A stretch of 64,000 nucleotides of DNA from Gilliamella apicola. GTDB lineage: Bacteria; Pseudomonadota; Gammaproteobacteria; Enterobacterales; Orbaceae. The position numbers and the translations under genes are program-made. Positions 40,270 to 51,973 of the stretch are shown here, piece by piece. The stretch covers positions 310,001 through 374,000 of the forward strand of contig NZ_QGLP01000004.1 in NCBI RefSeq assembly GCF_003202915.1, written 5' to 3'. The notes below the pieces were generated by a model that did no database searches, was not told the DNA's origin, and saw only the letters and a program-made list of their open reading frames with translations. Numbering within the stretch: the stretch's first letter is position 1; every line of letters begins with the position of its first letter.

Positions 40270-40725
40270 TTATTCAATAATGAATAGCGGTTGATCGAAT
40301 TCAACTGGTTGACCATTTTCAACTAAAATAGCTTTAATAGTCCCTGCTTTTTCTGATTCAATTTGGTTCATCATTTTCATTGCTTCTACAATACAAAGTA
40401 CATCACCAACATTTACACTTTGGCCGACTTCAACAAACGCTTTTGATTCTGGGCTTGGTGTACGATAAAACGTCCCCACCATTGGTGATTTAATCGTTGA
40501 ACCACTGTTGGTGTCTGCGATGACTTCTGCCTCAACTGTAGGCGCAACCGCTACTACAGCAGGAGCTGGTTGCGGGATTTGAATATTTTGCACTGGAGCG
40601 GAGTAGTTTGTTGCAGGTATTGAACGACTAATTCGAACTGATTCTTCACCTTCAGAAATCTCAAGCTCAGAAATACCTGACTCTTCTACTAATTCAATTA
40701 ACTTTTTAATTTTGCGTATATCCAT
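40270..40725 (-). CDS. accB: Biotin carboxyl carrier protein of acetyl-CoA carboxylase
   Basis: A 151-residue protein. The N-terminus [18 protein letters not shown] is family-typical. An Ala/Pro-rich linker (about 45-78) follows. The biotinyl domain has the target lysine in [15 protein letters not shown] and the [16 protein letters not shown] thumb region. First gene of the accBC operon. Confidence 0.97.
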   Translation of the reverse strand: MDIRKIKKLIELVEESGISELEISEGEESVRISRSIPATNYSAPVQNIQIPQPAPAVVAVAPTVEAEVIADTNSGSTIKSPMVGTFYRTPSPESKAFVEVGQSVNVGDVLCIVEAMKMMNQIESEKAGTIKAILVENGQPVEFDQPLFIIE

Positions 40726-42139
<1,414 letters not shown>

Positions 42140-42181
42140 CGTTAAATAATTACTAATAAGTAACCAACTATTTCATTTTAT

Positions 42182-42200
42182 CCGCCGACATTGTCGGCGG
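42182..42200. repeat. Intercistronic hairpin between mreB and mreC
   Basis: CCGCCGAC-ATT-GTCGGCGG has the same 8-bp stem as the hairpin at 38151-38170, with a different loop. No T run follows on plus, so it may process or partly attenuate the mreBCD message, lowering mreCD relative to mreB. Confidence 0.6.
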
Positions 42201-42254
42201 AGTCATATATTAGAATAGTTAACTACTTAGTATATAACAGGTAAATACTGAACA

Positions 42255-43097
42255 ATGAAATTACTTTTTTCTAAACGTTCGCCTCTGAGTGTACAACTAT
42301 TTATTGCGCTAACACTTGCTCTGACGCTAATGGTATTAGACATAAATTATCGTCCTTTTAAAGAGGTTCGTTATTATTTAGATACCATGATTTCACCGCT
42401 TTATCATGTTTCAAGTGCACCAAAATCATCATTTGATTCCCTATATGAAATGTCAAAAACGCAAGAGACATTAGTTAAGGAAAATGCAAAATTGCAAGAA
42501 ACATTAATGCAACAAAAAAGTGATTTACTATTACTTGAACATTTAAAACATGAAAATGATCGACTAAGAGAATTGCTAGGTTCGCCTTTAAGGCACGATG
42601 AACATAAAATGGCTGCTCAAGTACTATTAGCGGATACTGATCCTTATGTTTATCAAGTGGTAATTGATAAAGGTGAAAATAATGGTGTTTATGTCGGTCA
42701 ACCGGTAGTAGACGAAAAAGGTATCGTTGGACAAATTTATCAAACCGCTCAAGCAACTAGTCGAGCGATATTAGTTTGTGATTATCAACATGCAATTCCC
42801 GTACAAGTACTAAGAAATGATATATCAATGGTGGCTGTTGGCAATGGATGTAATAAAGATTTAACCCTTGATTTTTTACCTAATAATGTTGATATCAAAG
42901 TTGGTGATGTTTTAGTTACTTCTGGGCTTGATGGCCGTTTTCCTGAGGGATATCCGGTAGCGGTAGTTAGTTCAGTTAAACTTGATATTAGAGATTCTAC
43001 CCCAATAATTTCTGCTACGCCAACCGCAGATTTGAAACGTTTACGTTATTTATTGCTATTGTGGGGTGAGCAAGGAGTAAAACATGATGGGGAATAA
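42255..43097 (+). CDS. mreC: Rod shape-determining protein MreC
   Basis: A 280-residue bitopic protein. One membrane helix (about 11-30) is followed by a coiled coil (about 62-100, rich in KENAKLQETLMQQKSDLL) and two periplasmic beta domains with VYVGQPVVDEKGIVGQIYQ and DVLVTSGLDGRFPEGYPVA. It links MreB to PBP2/RodA. It overlaps mreD by 14 bases. Confidence 0.95.
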   Translation: MKLLFSKRSPLSVQLFIALTLALTLMVLDINYRPFKEVRYYLDTMISPLYHVSSAPKSSFDSLYEMSKTQETLVKENAKLQETLMQQKSDLLLLEHLKHENDRLRELLGSPLRHDEHKMAAQVLLADTDPYVYQVVIDKGENNGVYVGQPVVDEKGIVGQIYQTAQATSRAILVCDYQHAIPVQVLRNDISMVAVGNGCNKDLTLDFLPNNVDIKVGDVLVTSGLDGRFPEGYPVAVVSSVKLDIRDSTPIISATPTADLKRLRYLLLLWGEQGVKHDGE

Positions 43098-43575
43098 TCG
43101 AATCAGCATATTGATTATTTGGTTAACATTGCTAATTGGTTTATGTGTACAAATCATACCTTGGTCGCCAGAATATAATATGTTCAAACCTCATTTATTA
43201 GTGTTAGTCTTGGCTTATTGGTTAATTGCTTTGCCGCATCGAATTGGCATGAGCGTAGCATTTTTATTAGGTGTCATTTTAGACCTATTTTCAGGAACAC
43301 TTTTAGGTATTCATGCAATTATATTTTGCTGCGTGGCGTTTTTGTTAATGTTTAAATTCCAGCTAATTCGCAATTTAGCTTTATGGCAGCAGTCAATTAT
43401 CATATTTGCTGTTTCACTTTGTTACAACTTATTAATATTTTTACTTCAGGTAATTATTTATCATACCGTAACGATTTCACCTTTAGTTTTTATATCTAGT
43501 TTTGTCGATGGTGTATTATGGATAGTGATTTTTCTATTCTTAAGACTGATAAGACGGAAATTTGCTATCAGTTAA
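43084..43575 (+). CDS. mreD: Rod shape-determining protein MreD
   Basis: A 163-residue integral membrane protein with five helices. PHLLVLVLAYWLIALPHRIG and GVILDLFSGTLLGIHAI are typical of MreD. It completes the rod complex. Two adjacent ATG codons (43084, 43087) can start it; GGAGTAAAAC precedes the first. Confidence 0.93.
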   Translation: MMGNNRISILIIWLTLLIGLCVQIIPWSPEYNMFKPHLLVLVLAYWLIALPHRIGMSVAFLLGVILDLFSGTLLGIHAIIFCCVAFLLMFKFQLIRNLALWQQSIIIFAVSLCYNLLIFLLQVIIYHTVTISPLVFISSFVDGVLWIVIFLFLRLIRRKFAIS

Positions 43576-43587
43576 TAAGGAATCATT

Positions 43588-45063
43588 ATGTCTGTTGAAT
43601 TATTAATGAATGTTACGCCGTCAGAAACCCGTGTAGCATATATTGAAGATGGGATATTACAAGAAATCCACGTTGATCGCGAATCACGCCGAGGTATTGT
43701 CGGTAATATTTATAAAGGTAAAGTCATTCGTATTTTACCTGGTATGCAAGCTGCGTTTGTTGACATTGGGCTTGAAAAAGCTGCATTTTTGCACGCATCG
43801 GATATCATGCCGCATACCGAGTGCGTATCGGATAGTGAACAAGAACAGTTTCAAGTGAAAGATATTTCTGAACTAGTTCGCCAAGGCCAAGATTTAATGG
43901 TGCAAGTCGTTAAAGATCCTTTAGGTACTAAAGGTGCAAGACTTACCACCGACATCACATTGCCATCACGCTACTTAGTATTGATGCCGGGTGCAAACTC
44001 TGCTCATGTTGCGACATCCCAGCGAATTGAATCGGAAGAAGAGCGGGAAAGACTTAAAAAAATCGTTGAACAATATATCACTGATGAAACTGGCTTTATT
44101 GTAAGAACTGCGGCTGAAGGCGCAAATGCTCACGAACTTGAACAAGATGCTAACTTTTTAAAACGGTTATGGGCCAAAATTCAAGAGCGAATGGCAAGGC
44201 CAATTAGCAAATATTTAGTCTATGGTGAACTTGCCTTATCGCAACGCGTATTACGTGATTTTGTCGGTGACCCAATTGAACGAATTTTAGTTGATTCAAA
44301 ATTGACTTATGACTTATTGGTTGAGTTTACCCAAGAATTCATGCCGGAAGTGACTAACAAACTATCCCATTATCGCGGTAATATTCCAATATTTGATCTG
44401 TATGATATTGAAAACGAAATTCAACGAGCCTTAGATCGTAAAGTTAAATTAAAATCGGGTGGTTATTTAATTATCGATCAGACCGAAGCCATGACTACAA
44501 TTGATATTAATACAGGCGCATTTGTTGGTCATCGAAATTTAGAAGAGACGATTTTTAACACGAATATCGAAGCAACGATTGCTATTGCCCGGCAATTACG
44601 ATTACGCAATTTAGGTGGTATTATCATTATCGACTTTATTGATATGCAAGAAAATATTCATCGAGAGAGGGTATTACAGTCATTACAAGACTTTTTAGCT
44701 AAGGATCGCGCCCGTACTTCGGTAAATACTTTCTCTGGTTTAGGACTGGTCGAAATGACACGTAAGCGGACTCGTGAAAGCATTGGTCACATACTTTGCG
44801 AAGAGTGCCCTGCATGTAAAGGAAGAGGAATTGTTAAATCGGTTGAAACGGTTTGTAACGAAATTCTTCGTGAAATCGTTCGGGTATACAAAGCTCATCG
44901 TTCTGAATACTTTTTGGTATATGCTTCGGCGGCGGTGGCTAATGCATTAACGACGGACGAATCACACGCATTGGCAGAAGTTGAAGTGTTTGTTGGCAAA
45001 CGGGTCGAAGTTAAAGTCGAGCCACTGTATATACAAGAACAATATGATGTCGTACTGATGTAA
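43588..45063 (+). CDS. rng: Ribonuclease G
   Basis: A 491-residue RNase E/G family endonuclease (E. coli 489). The S1 domain (about 35-125) includes GNIYKGKVIRILPGMQAAF. The catalytic aspartates are in MTTIDINTGAF and GGIIIIDFIDM. The zinc link is CEECPACKGRG. It matures 16S rRNA 5' ends and cuts some messages. It starts 12 bases after mreD, the same order as E. coli mreBCD-yhdE-rng but with yhdE missing. Confidence 0.96.
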   Translation: MSVELLMNVTPSETRVAYIEDGILQEIHVDRESRRGIVGNIYKGKVIRILPGMQAAFVDIGLEKAAFLHASDIMPHTECVSDSEQEQFQVKDISELVRQGQDLMVQVVKDPLGTKGARLTTDITLPSRYLVLMPGANSAHVATSQRIESEEERERLKKIVEQYITDETGFIVRTAAEGANAHELEQDANFLKRLWAKIQERMARPISKYLVYGELALSQRVLRDFVGDPIERILVDSKLTYDLLVEFTQEFMPEVTNKLSHYRGNIPIFDLYDIENEIQRALDRKVKLKSGGYLIIDQTEAMTTIDINTGAFVGHRNLEETIFNTNIEATIAIARQLRLRNLGGIIIIDFIDMQENIHRERVLQSLQDFLAKDRARTSVNTFSGLGLVEMTRKRTRESIGHILCEECPACKGRGIVKSVETVCNEILREIVRVYKAHRSEYFLVYASAAVANALTTDESHALAEVEVFVGKRVEVKVEPLYIQEQYDVVLM

Positions 45064-45137
45064 TTGAAATTAATAAGTTAAAAATAAAACAATAATTTTT
45101 ATAATTTTATATTTAAAATCATTAGATTAAGGAATTT

Positions 45138-46595
45138 ATGAACGTAACTCAAGTGAGTGAACGGTTACTCAATCCAAATAACTTAAATCAGCAAGATATA
45201 GCAAATTTGCTTGATATGCTTAGTTCAAGGCAAATTGATTTTGGTGATTTATACTTTTTATCTGGTTATTACGAAAGTTGGTCACTTGAAGATAGTATCA
45301 TCAAAAATGCCTCTTTTCATCGTGATCAAGGTGTTGGCGTAAGAGCAATCATTGGTGAAAAAACAGGATTTGCCTATACTGACCAGCTTTCACTAGCTCG
45401 TTTAGAACAGAGTGTGCTGGCAGCAAACTCAATCACTAAACAGCAAACACCAATTGCAGTTACGCCATTTAAAACGGCTTATAATCTCATTAAGTATCCT
45501 TCGATTAACCCAATAAATACCTTTGCGCAAGAACAAAAAATTGCCTTATTACATCAAGTCGACAAGTTAGCACGCGCAATTGATCCTAGAGTTATTGAAG
45601 TATCAGCAAGTTTAATTGGTAGCTATGAAGATATTCTAATTGCAGGTACTGATGGTACCTTATGTGCGGATATTAGGCCTTTAGTTCGCTTATCGGTATC
45701 TGTTCTTGTTGAACAAGATGGTAAACGTGAGCGAGGTAGCAGTGGTGGGGGTGGTCGATTTGGTTATGACTATTTTTTAACGACTAATCACAAAACGGGT
45801 GAGAGTCATATAGATAGTTATACCCGAGAAGCAGTTCGTCAAGCCTTAGTCTTGCTCTCAGCCAAAGCAGCTCCAGCCGGTACCATGCCAGTTGTTCTCG
45901 GTGCTGGTTGGCCGGGAGTTTTACTGCACGAAGCAGTAGGACACGGATTAGAAGGGGACTTTAATCGTAAAAATAGCTCGGTATTCTCGGGAAAAATTGG
46001 CGAACAAGTGACTTCAGAACTTTGTACTATTGTTGATGACGGAACAATTGAAAATCGTCGTGGTTCACTCTCTATTGATGATGAAGGCACACCAAGTCAA
46101 AAAACGATATTAATTGAAAACGGAATTTTAAAAGGCTATTTGTTTGACAAACTCAATGCCAAATTAATGGATTGCCATTCGACTGGCAATGGCCGACGTG
46201 AAGGCTACGCTTGTTTACCAATGCCTAGAATGACCAATACTTACATGCTTGCCGGAACCTCAACTTTTGATGAGATCATCCAAAGTGTAGATTATGGACT
46301 ATATGCACCTAATTTTGCCGGTGGACAAGTGGATATCACCTCTGGAAAATTTGTCTTCTCAACCTCTGAAGCTTATTTAATTGAAAAAGGTAAAATCACC
46401 ACACCGGTTAAAGGCGCAACGCTTATTGGTTCTGGTATTGAAACTATGCAACAAATTTCGATGGTAGGTAATAATCTCGAACTTGATCCTGGCGTAGGTG
46501 TTTGTGGTAAAGCAGGGCAAAGCGTGCCGGTTGGTGTTGGTCAACCAACTTTAAAAGTGAATAATTTAACCGTCGGTGGTACTATTAACCACTAA
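45138..46595 (+). CDS. tldD: Metalloprotease subunit TldD
   Basis: A 485-residue protein of the TldD/PmbA family. The zinc site is HExxxH in [28 protein letters not shown] and the C-terminal [16 protein letters not shown] are conserved. With TldE (PmbA), not in this window, it degrades unfolded peptides and matures microcins. It is 74 bases after rng. Confidence 0.95.
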   Translation: MNVTQVSERLLNPNNLNQQDIANLLDMLSSRQIDFGDLYFLSGYYESWSLEDSIIKNASFHRDQGVGVRAIIGEKTGFAYTDQLSLARLEQSVLAANSITKQQTPIAVTPFKTAYNLIKYPSINPINTFAQEQKIALLHQVDKLARAIDPRVIEVSASLIGSYEDILIAGTDGTLCADIRPLVRLSVSVLVEQDGKRERGSSGGGGRFGYDYFLTTNHKTGESHIDSYTREAVRQALVLLSAKAAPAGTMPVVLGAGWPGVLLHEAVGHGLEGDFNRKNSSVFSGKIGEQVTSELCTIVDDGTIENRRGSLSIDDEGTPSQKTILIENGILKGYLFDKLNAKLMDCHSTGNGRREGYACLPMPRMTNTYMLAGTSTFDEIIQSVDYGLYAPNFAGGQVDITSGKFVFSTSEAYLIEKGKITTPVKGATLIGSGIETMQQISMVGNNLELDPGVGVCGKAGQSVPVGVGQPTLKVNNLTVGGTINH

Positions 46596-46624
46596 TAACA
46601 ATAAATAATGAGAAATTAAGCTAA

Positions 46625-47317
46625 ATGGATACAATCATTACACTCTACCAAGCATTTGTTCATATGGATATAAAAACACTCTCAAATCCAGAAGTGTTAT
46701 GGATACTATATGGCATGCTATTTGTTATCATCTTGTTAGAAAATGGCGTTTTACCGGCTGCCTTTTTACCGGGTGACAGTTTACTGTTTCTAACAGGGGT
46801 ATTGATCAGTCTTGATGTTTTTCATTTTGGTCTTATCAACTTAATTCTTATAGCAGGTGCGGCATTCGGCACTTGGCTTGGTTATGCCCAAGGTCGCTGG
46901 CTGGGTAATACCAAAATTGTGCAAAATTGGATGGCGCACTTACCAGAAAAATATCATCGTAAATCTGAAGTACTATTCCACAAATATGGCTTACAAGCGC
47001 TATTTATTGGTCGATTTATTGCATTTGTTCGCACATTATTACCAATGATGGCGGGATTATCCGGTTTACATAGCCGCAAGTTCCATATCTATAATTGGAT
47101 CAGCGCAACATTATGGATATTTTTGATCGTCACATTAGGTTATCTATTCGGATTATCACCGATTTTCAAAACCTATGAAAAGCAAATCATGTCGTTATTG
47201 ATGTTAATACCGGTATTTTTATTGGTGTTAGGCTTAATCTTTTCGATTTGGCTAGCGGTAAAACGTTGGTTAAGTACTAAAAAGCAAGCAAAGCAAAGCG
47301 GGTCAGAAAAAAAGTAA
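46625..47317 (+). CDS. yqjA: DedA family membrane protein, YqjA-like
   Basis: A 230-residue protein with the DedA pattern: ENGVLPAAFLPGDSLLFLTG, then GRFIAFVRTLLPMMAGLSGL with the essential arginines. Four to five membrane segments and a basic tail (WLSTKKQAKQSGSEKK). YqjA/YghB act in proton-dependent stress tolerance and probably lipid-carrier recycling. The gene ends 4 bases before the 3' end of rnpB on the opposite strand. Confidence 0.88.
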   Translation: MDTIITLYQAFVHMDIKTLSNPEVLWILYGMLFVIILLENGVLPAAFLPGDSLLFLTGVLISLDVFHFGLINLILIAGAAFGTWLGYAQGRWLGNTKIVQNWMAHLPEKYHRKSEVLFHKYGLQALFIGRFIAFVRTLLPMMAGLSGLHSRKFHIYNWISATLWIFLIVTLGYLFGLSPIFKTYEKQIMSLLMLIPVFLLVLGLIFSIWLAVKRWLSTKKQAKQSGSEKK

Positions 47318-47320
47318 AAA

Positions 47321-47708
<388 letters not shown>

Positions 47709-47715
47709 GCCAAAG

Positions 47716-47743
47716 AGTATAACCTAATAGAGACTTTTGTCCA
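47716..47743 (-). promoter_or_regulatory. Promoter of rnpB
   Basis: On minus, TGGACA (47738-47743) and TATACT (47716-47721) are 16 bases apart, placing the start near the RNA 5' end at 47708. Confidence 0.75.
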
Positions 47744-47855
47744 GAACAGAATAGGGTATAAATGAAGGGAATCTAAACAAAAGTAAAAAATAATAAGGTT
47801 AAATTTGAGAATAATTGTCTGATACGTCAAGAAAACAGCTAAAACAAACAATCAA

Positions 47856-47878
47856 AAGCACACTTAATCAATGTGCTT
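47856..47878 (-). terminator. Terminator after the small lipoprotein gene
   Basis: AAGCACA / TGTGCTT stem, 9-base loop, followed on minus by TTGATTGTTTGTTTT. It lies 17 bases after the stop codon. Confidence 0.6.
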
Positions 47879-47894
47879 AACAATCTTCTGATAA

Positions 47895-48257
47895 TTACCA
47901 CTTCTTCTGTTTATTATTTTGTGAATAGTCAAACCAGGTTACAACACCTTGATTGATGATCACTTCTAAAGTACTTTCAACAATATCGTATGAGGTTTCA
48001 CCCAATAAAGCATTATTGGTTGAACTCTTTTTCAGATATTGGTAAGTCCATTTTGATTCATTAGCATTGATAACAACTTTACTTGCTGGTTCACCAAAAA
48101 TTAGTAGCAGTTGAGCCTCAGGCGTTGAACCTTCGACAATTCTATTAACTTTTTCATAGCTCAGAGGTGTACCTTGTTCTAAATAGTTTTTTTGTGAACA
48201 TGCCGATAATGCCAATGTAAAAAACAAAAGCAGTAAAATTTTACTAAGATGTTTCAT
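47895..48257 (-). CDS. Small outer-membrane lipoprotein, BamE/SmpA-like fold
   Basis: A 120-residue lipoprotein with a signal peptide and lipobox LSAC (Cys20). The sequence YEKVNRIVEGSTPEAQLLLI, then FGEPASKV and WTYQYL, follows the SmpA/OmlA pattern (KINRIxxGMTxxQVxxLLG...W-Y). It is not close enough to BamE to claim that role. It may be a periplasm-facing lipoprotein of unknown partner. The short C-terminus is polar (SQNNKQKKW). Confidence 0.65.
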   Translation of the reverse strand: MKHLSKILLLLFFTLALSACSQKNYLEQGTPLSYEKVNRIVEGSTPEAQLLLIFGEPASKVVINANESKWTYQYLKKSSTNNALLGETSYDIVESTLEVIINQGVVTWFDYSQNNKQKKW

Positions 48258-48370
48258 ATATTATTGCCTACACAAAAGATTTATAGCCGAGGATAACATA
48301 TCCTAACATAGGATTAATATTATTAAAGATAAGCAAATGAGATTAATACAAAAAAGATAACGAAAAATAA

Positions 48371-48412
48371 CATATGGAAACAAAACATTAAGTTTCTAAA
48401 TATTTCCATATG
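48371..48412. repeat. Inverted repeat downstream of the Ner-like gene
   Basis: CATATGGAAA at 48371-48380 and its exact complement TTTCCATATG at 48403-48412 are separated by 22 bases. It is 33 bases past the stop of the Ner-like gene and upstream of the lipoprotein gene. It could be an operator, or a hairpin at the transcript end. Confidence 0.6.
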
Positions 48413-48444
48413 GTTATAAAAAATGTTAACTTGGTAATTTCTGA

Positions 48445-48726
48445 TCAACTGTTTTTTGGTGGATTATCGGAAGTTTTTCGCAAAACTCGCTTAATTGGCT
48501 GTCTGGTCATCGAATTAATATAACGGCTTGGCCAAATTTGCGAAGGTTTTAAATTAAGCGCTTTGGCTATGATTGATTCTCCTTTTGTCCAAGGCCTGAT
48601 AAGTGCATTACTAAGTGTTGAGGAACTCAAACCTGATTGGCGGGATAACTCTGCGAGAGTAGTTCCTTTCTTCTTTAATGCTGCAATGATATCTGCTTTG
48701 TGCCAGTCATTAGATTTTATTTCCAT
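48445..48726 (-). CDS. Ner-like DNA-binding regulator (SfsB/Nlp family)
   Basis: A 93-residue lambda-repressor-like helix-turn-helix protein of the Mu Ner family. NDWHKADIIAALKKKGTTLA begins the domain, LSRQSGLSSSTLSNAL is the recognition part, and PSQIWPSRY closes it. E. coli SfsB (Nlp) is the nearest known relative. It is presumably a transcription factor. Divergent from a Mu-type DNA-binding gene at 48905 with 178 bases between. Confidence 0.85.
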   Translation of the reverse strand: MEIKSNDWHKADIIAALKKKGTTLAELSRQSGLSSSTLSNALIRPWTKGESIIAKALNLKPSQIWPSRYINSMTRQPIKRVLRKTSDNPPKNS

Positions 48727-48904
48727 TTTTTTATTCCTTCTTATTTTATAACCTCGAATATCTATGTTATGCTTTCTAGTTATTAAAACTAGTAAGTTGA
48801 TAAATTAACTTTAAATACCAATGGTAAGTAGTTTCTTATTATTGTATCAAAGTTTCTTTAATTTCTATAATTTTTTCTTGTTTATTAAGATTGGGATAAT
48901 TAAA

Positions 48905-49261
48905 ATGAAAGAGTGGTTCTCACCGAAAGAACTATTAAGTATTGCAGGGATGCCATCGACAACACAAGGTATAAATCGTAAAGCTAGAGCTGAAAAATGG
49001 ATCTCACGTAAGCGTTCTGGTGTTCGGGGTAAAGCACTTGAATACCATATAAATAGTTTATCCATTGATGTTAAAAAAGCTTTATATCTCGAAGAGGAAA
49101 ATGCAACTTATATCGTTGCCCCTATCGATCCACTACAGCTTTGGATAAATGCATTTGAACAATTATCTACAGAAGAACAAACAATTGTCAGTTCATGGCT
49201 AATGCGAAACGGTGTTAAAGACTTTATTTCTTTTATTAATAAACAGAAAAAAGATAGTTAG
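48905..49261 (+). CDS. Mu-type DNA-binding domain protein (YfeC-like)
   Basis: A 118-residue protein. The ATG at 48905 (MKEWFSPKELLSIAGMPSTT) is chosen over one 84 bases upstream, which would add a hydrophobic leader not seen in relatives. The N-terminal half is a winged helix as in MuA/Mu repressor (GINRKARAEKWISRKRSGVR, then GKALEYHINSL). The C-terminal EEQTIVSSWLMRNGVKDFIS resembles E. coli YfeC. A likely regulator, transcribed towards proQ. Confidence 0.75.
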   Translation: MKEWFSPKELLSIAGMPSTTQGINRKARAEKWISRKRSGVRGKALEYHINSLSIDVKKALYLEEENATYIVAPIDPLQLWINAFEQLSTEEQTIVSSWLMRNGVKDFISFINKQKKDS

Positions 49262-49324
49262 TGTTATTGTATAAGCTGAGATATACTTTAGCGTCAGAAA
49301 ATTTTAGTATCTATGGAATATTCA

Positions 49325-49861
49325 ATGGAAAATCAGTTTCAATTAACAAGTAGCAAAGACATTATTAATTATTTAGCCCAGCAGTTTCCCAATTGTTTTA
49401 CCCTTGAAGGGGAGGCCAAACCTCTAAAAATTGGTATCTTTCAGGATATTATTGCTCATTTAGAAAATAGTGAAATATTAAGTAAAACCAAGCTTCGCAT
49501 TGCACTTAGAACTTACACTATGAGTTGGCGTTATCTCTATAGTATAAAAGAAGGGGCTAATCGAGTTGATTTAAATGGTAACCCGACAGAAGTGATTACC
49601 AAAGAACAGACGGAACATGCGCAACAGCTACTAAAAGAGAGTAAACAACAAGCGAAAGAGCGAGCTAAATTAAAACGCAAAACGACCCCCAAACCTACTC
49701 GCAAACCTCGAGCTTTGAAAATCGGTGATTTTGTGAAAGTTAATGTTGGTAAAAAACCAATAAAAGGACAAATTATCACAATCGAGAAAGATCAAATCAA
49801 AGTTAAAGTTGGAACAGGAATGGAACTTACGGTCAAACCTGAGCACATTATTAATCGATAG
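49325..49861 (+). CDS. proQ: RNA chaperone ProQ
   Basis: A 178-residue protein. The FinO-like domain (1-110) shows LTSSKDIINYLAQQFPNCF, GEAKPLKIGIFQDI and ALRTYTMSWRYLYSIKEGA. A short basic linker (AKLKRKTTPKPTRKPR) leads to a C-terminal Tudor-like domain (KIGDFVKVNVGKKPIKG). The start at 49325 matches E. coli (MENQ); an ATG four codons upstream exists. The linker is shorter than in E. coli (232 residues). It is 9 bases before prc. Confidence 0.94.
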   Translation: MENQFQLTSSKDIINYLAQQFPNCFTLEGEAKPLKIGIFQDIIAHLENSEILSKTKLRIALRTYTMSWRYLYSIKEGANRVDLNGNPTEVITKEQTEHAQQLLKESKQQAKERAKLKRKTTPKPTRKPRALKIGDFVKVNVGKKPIKGQIITIEKDQIKVKVGTGMELTVKPEHIINR

Positions 49862-49870
49862 AGAATTTAT

Positions 49871-51943
49871 ATGAATAATTTACTGAAAGGTTTTATTAAA
49901 TTCGGTCTCCTTTTATGTATTATTAGTTCAGCTGTTCAAGCCAAAGCGCCAGACACTGAACAAATTCCCGTTTTAAAGCAAGATGAAATACATCAAGTCG
50001 TTGCTAAACGTGTAACTAACTTTTTTACCCAATCACATTACCGTGATTTTTCCTTAGATGGTGCATTTTCTGCTAAAATTTTCGATCGTTACTTCAAATT
50101 ATTAGATGGAAACAAAAACATTTTTCTGCAAGATGATGTAAATAAATTTCGCATACACCAAGAGCAATTGGGTCAAGAATTAACTGATGGCGATTTGAAA
50201 ACCGCATACGACATTTATAATCTCTTCTTACGAAAACGTTACGACCGATATCAATATGCACTTAACGTTTTACAGCGTCCTATGGATTTCACGACAAATG
50301 ATGAAATAAATTTCAAACGAGAAGATATTGCTTGGCCAACAACTGAACAAGAACTCGATGACTATTGGGATAAACGCGTTAAATACGATGAATTAAATTT
50401 GGCGTTAACTGGTAAAAATGAAAACCAAATCCGTGAAGTATTAACCAAACGTTATAAACGTGTTTTAAAAACTATCGTGCAATCGAATAACGAAGATTGT
50501 TTCCAAGTCTTTATGAATGCGTTTGCTCGAGAAATTGATCCGCATACGAGTTATTTAGCACCACGTAAAAAACGCGATTTTGATTCAGAAATGAGTCTAT
50601 CATTTGAAGGAATTGGTGCTACCCTTAGTCAACAAGATGACTATACCGTTATTATGTCGTTTGTAACCGGTGGTCCAGCTGAGAAAAGTAAGTTATTATC
50701 AGTTGGCGATAGAATCATTGGTGTAGGGCAAAGTAATTCTGCTATTGAAGATGTCATCGGTTGGCGTTTAGATGATATCGTTGATAAAATTCGTGGCCCT
50801 AAAAACACGGTAGTAAAATTAGAGATATTACCAGCTGGTAATAATAGCAAACCTAAAGTGATTGAAATCACGCGTGACAAAATTCACTTTGAAGACCGTG
50901 AAGCAAAATTAAAAGTTATCAATAATAGTCGTGGTAAAATAGGTGTTATTGAAATACCAAGCTTCTATATCGGGCTAAGCAAAAAAGTTAAATTATTATT
51001 AATGGAAGCCAACAGCAAAAAATTGCAAGGACTAGTTATTGATTTACGCGATAATGGTGGCGGTTCTTTAGCGGAAGTTATTGAGTTAACTGGATTGTTT
51101 ATTGACACAGGTCCTGTAGTACAAGTGCGTGATAATTTACAAAAAGTCAACATTTATGACGACAAAAACAGAGGTATTGACTATACCGGCTCAATTGTCG
51201 TGATGATAAACCGTTATAGTGCCTCGGCATCAGAAATCTTTTCTGCAGCAATGCAAGATTATGGTCGTGCCGTTATTGTAGGTGAAACCACTTATGGTAA
51301 AGGAACCGTACAAACATCACGAAATATTTCATATCCAGTTGATGCACGCTTACACCCTAAATGGCCTGAACTTGGTGGAGCTCAATACACTGTCCAAAAA
51401 TTTTACCGTATCAATGGCGGCAGTACTCAACTAAAAGGTGTGCAACCTGATATTGATATGACTAATAGCCAATATGTGGATGAAACTGGTGAACGCTTCC
51501 TCGATAATGCTATGCCGTGGGATAAAATTCCTTCTGCAGATTATGCAACTGTTGCCGATATTAAACCACTATTAGCTAACTTAAAAGCGCAACACCAAAC
51601 AAGAATAGCCAAAAATCCTGAATTTAATTATATTGAGGAAGATATTAAGCAATATAATGGCAAAACAAGTGACAAATTTACTGTGTCATTAAACAAAAAA
51701 GAGCGGGAAACCGAACAGAAAGCTAATGAAGAACGTGATCTAAAACGCATGAATGAACGTTTAAGTCGAGCTGGTTTACCAGCAATTAAGAGCTTAAAAG
51801 ATTTGCCTAAGGATTATAAACAGCCTGATGCTTTTCTTGATGAAGCGGTTGAAATTCTACTTGACCTAATACCAAATTATCCAAATATTGAAGCAAATAA
51901 AACCCTTGGTGGATTTATTTCTCTAGATAACGCAATAGAATAG
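49871..51943 (+). CDS. prc: Tail-specific periplasmic protease Prc
   Basis: A 690-residue C-terminal-processing peptidase. Signal peptide of about 24 residues ending in VQAKA. PDZ domain near 230-325. The catalytic Ser is in NRYSASASEIFSAAMQDYG and the catalytic Lys in GETTYGKGTVQT. It degrades tagged periplasmic proteins and helps regulate murein hydrolases. It follows proQ as in E. coli. Confidence 0.95.
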   Translation: MNNLLKGFIKFGLLLCIISSAVQAKAPDTEQIPVLKQDEIHQVVAKRVTNFFTQSHYRDFSLDGAFSAKIFDRYFKLLDGNKNIFLQDDVNKFRIHQEQLGQELTDGDLKTAYDIYNLFLRKRYDRYQYALNVLQRPMDFTTNDEINFKREDIAWPTTEQELDDYWDKRVKYDELNLALTGKNENQIREVLTKRYKRVLKTIVQSNNEDCFQVFMNAFAREIDPHTSYLAPRKKRDFDSEMSLSFEGIGATLSQQDDYTVIMSFVTGGPAEKSKLLSVGDRIIGVGQSNSAIEDVIGWRLDDIVDKIRGPKNTVVKLEILPAGNNSKPKVIEITRDKIHFEDREAKLKVINNSRGKIGVIEIPSFYIGLSKKVKLLLMEANSKKLQGLVIDLRDNGGGSLAEVIELTGLFIDTGPVVQVRDNLQKVNIYDDKNRGIDYTGSIVVMINRYSASASEIFSAAMQDYGRAVIVGETTYGKGTVQTSRNISYPVDARLHPKWPELGGAQYTVQKFYRINGGSTQLKGVQPDIDMTNSQYVDETGERFLDNAMPWDKIPSADYATVADIKPLLANLKAQHQTRIAKNPEFNYIEEDIKQYNGKTSDKFTVSLNKKERETEQKANEERDLKRMNERLSRAGLPAIKSLKDLPKDYKQPDAFLDEAVEILLDLIPNYPNIEANKTLGGFISLDNAIE

Positions 51944-51973
51944 CGGCAAAATCAAAAGTAAGGAGCAAATATT

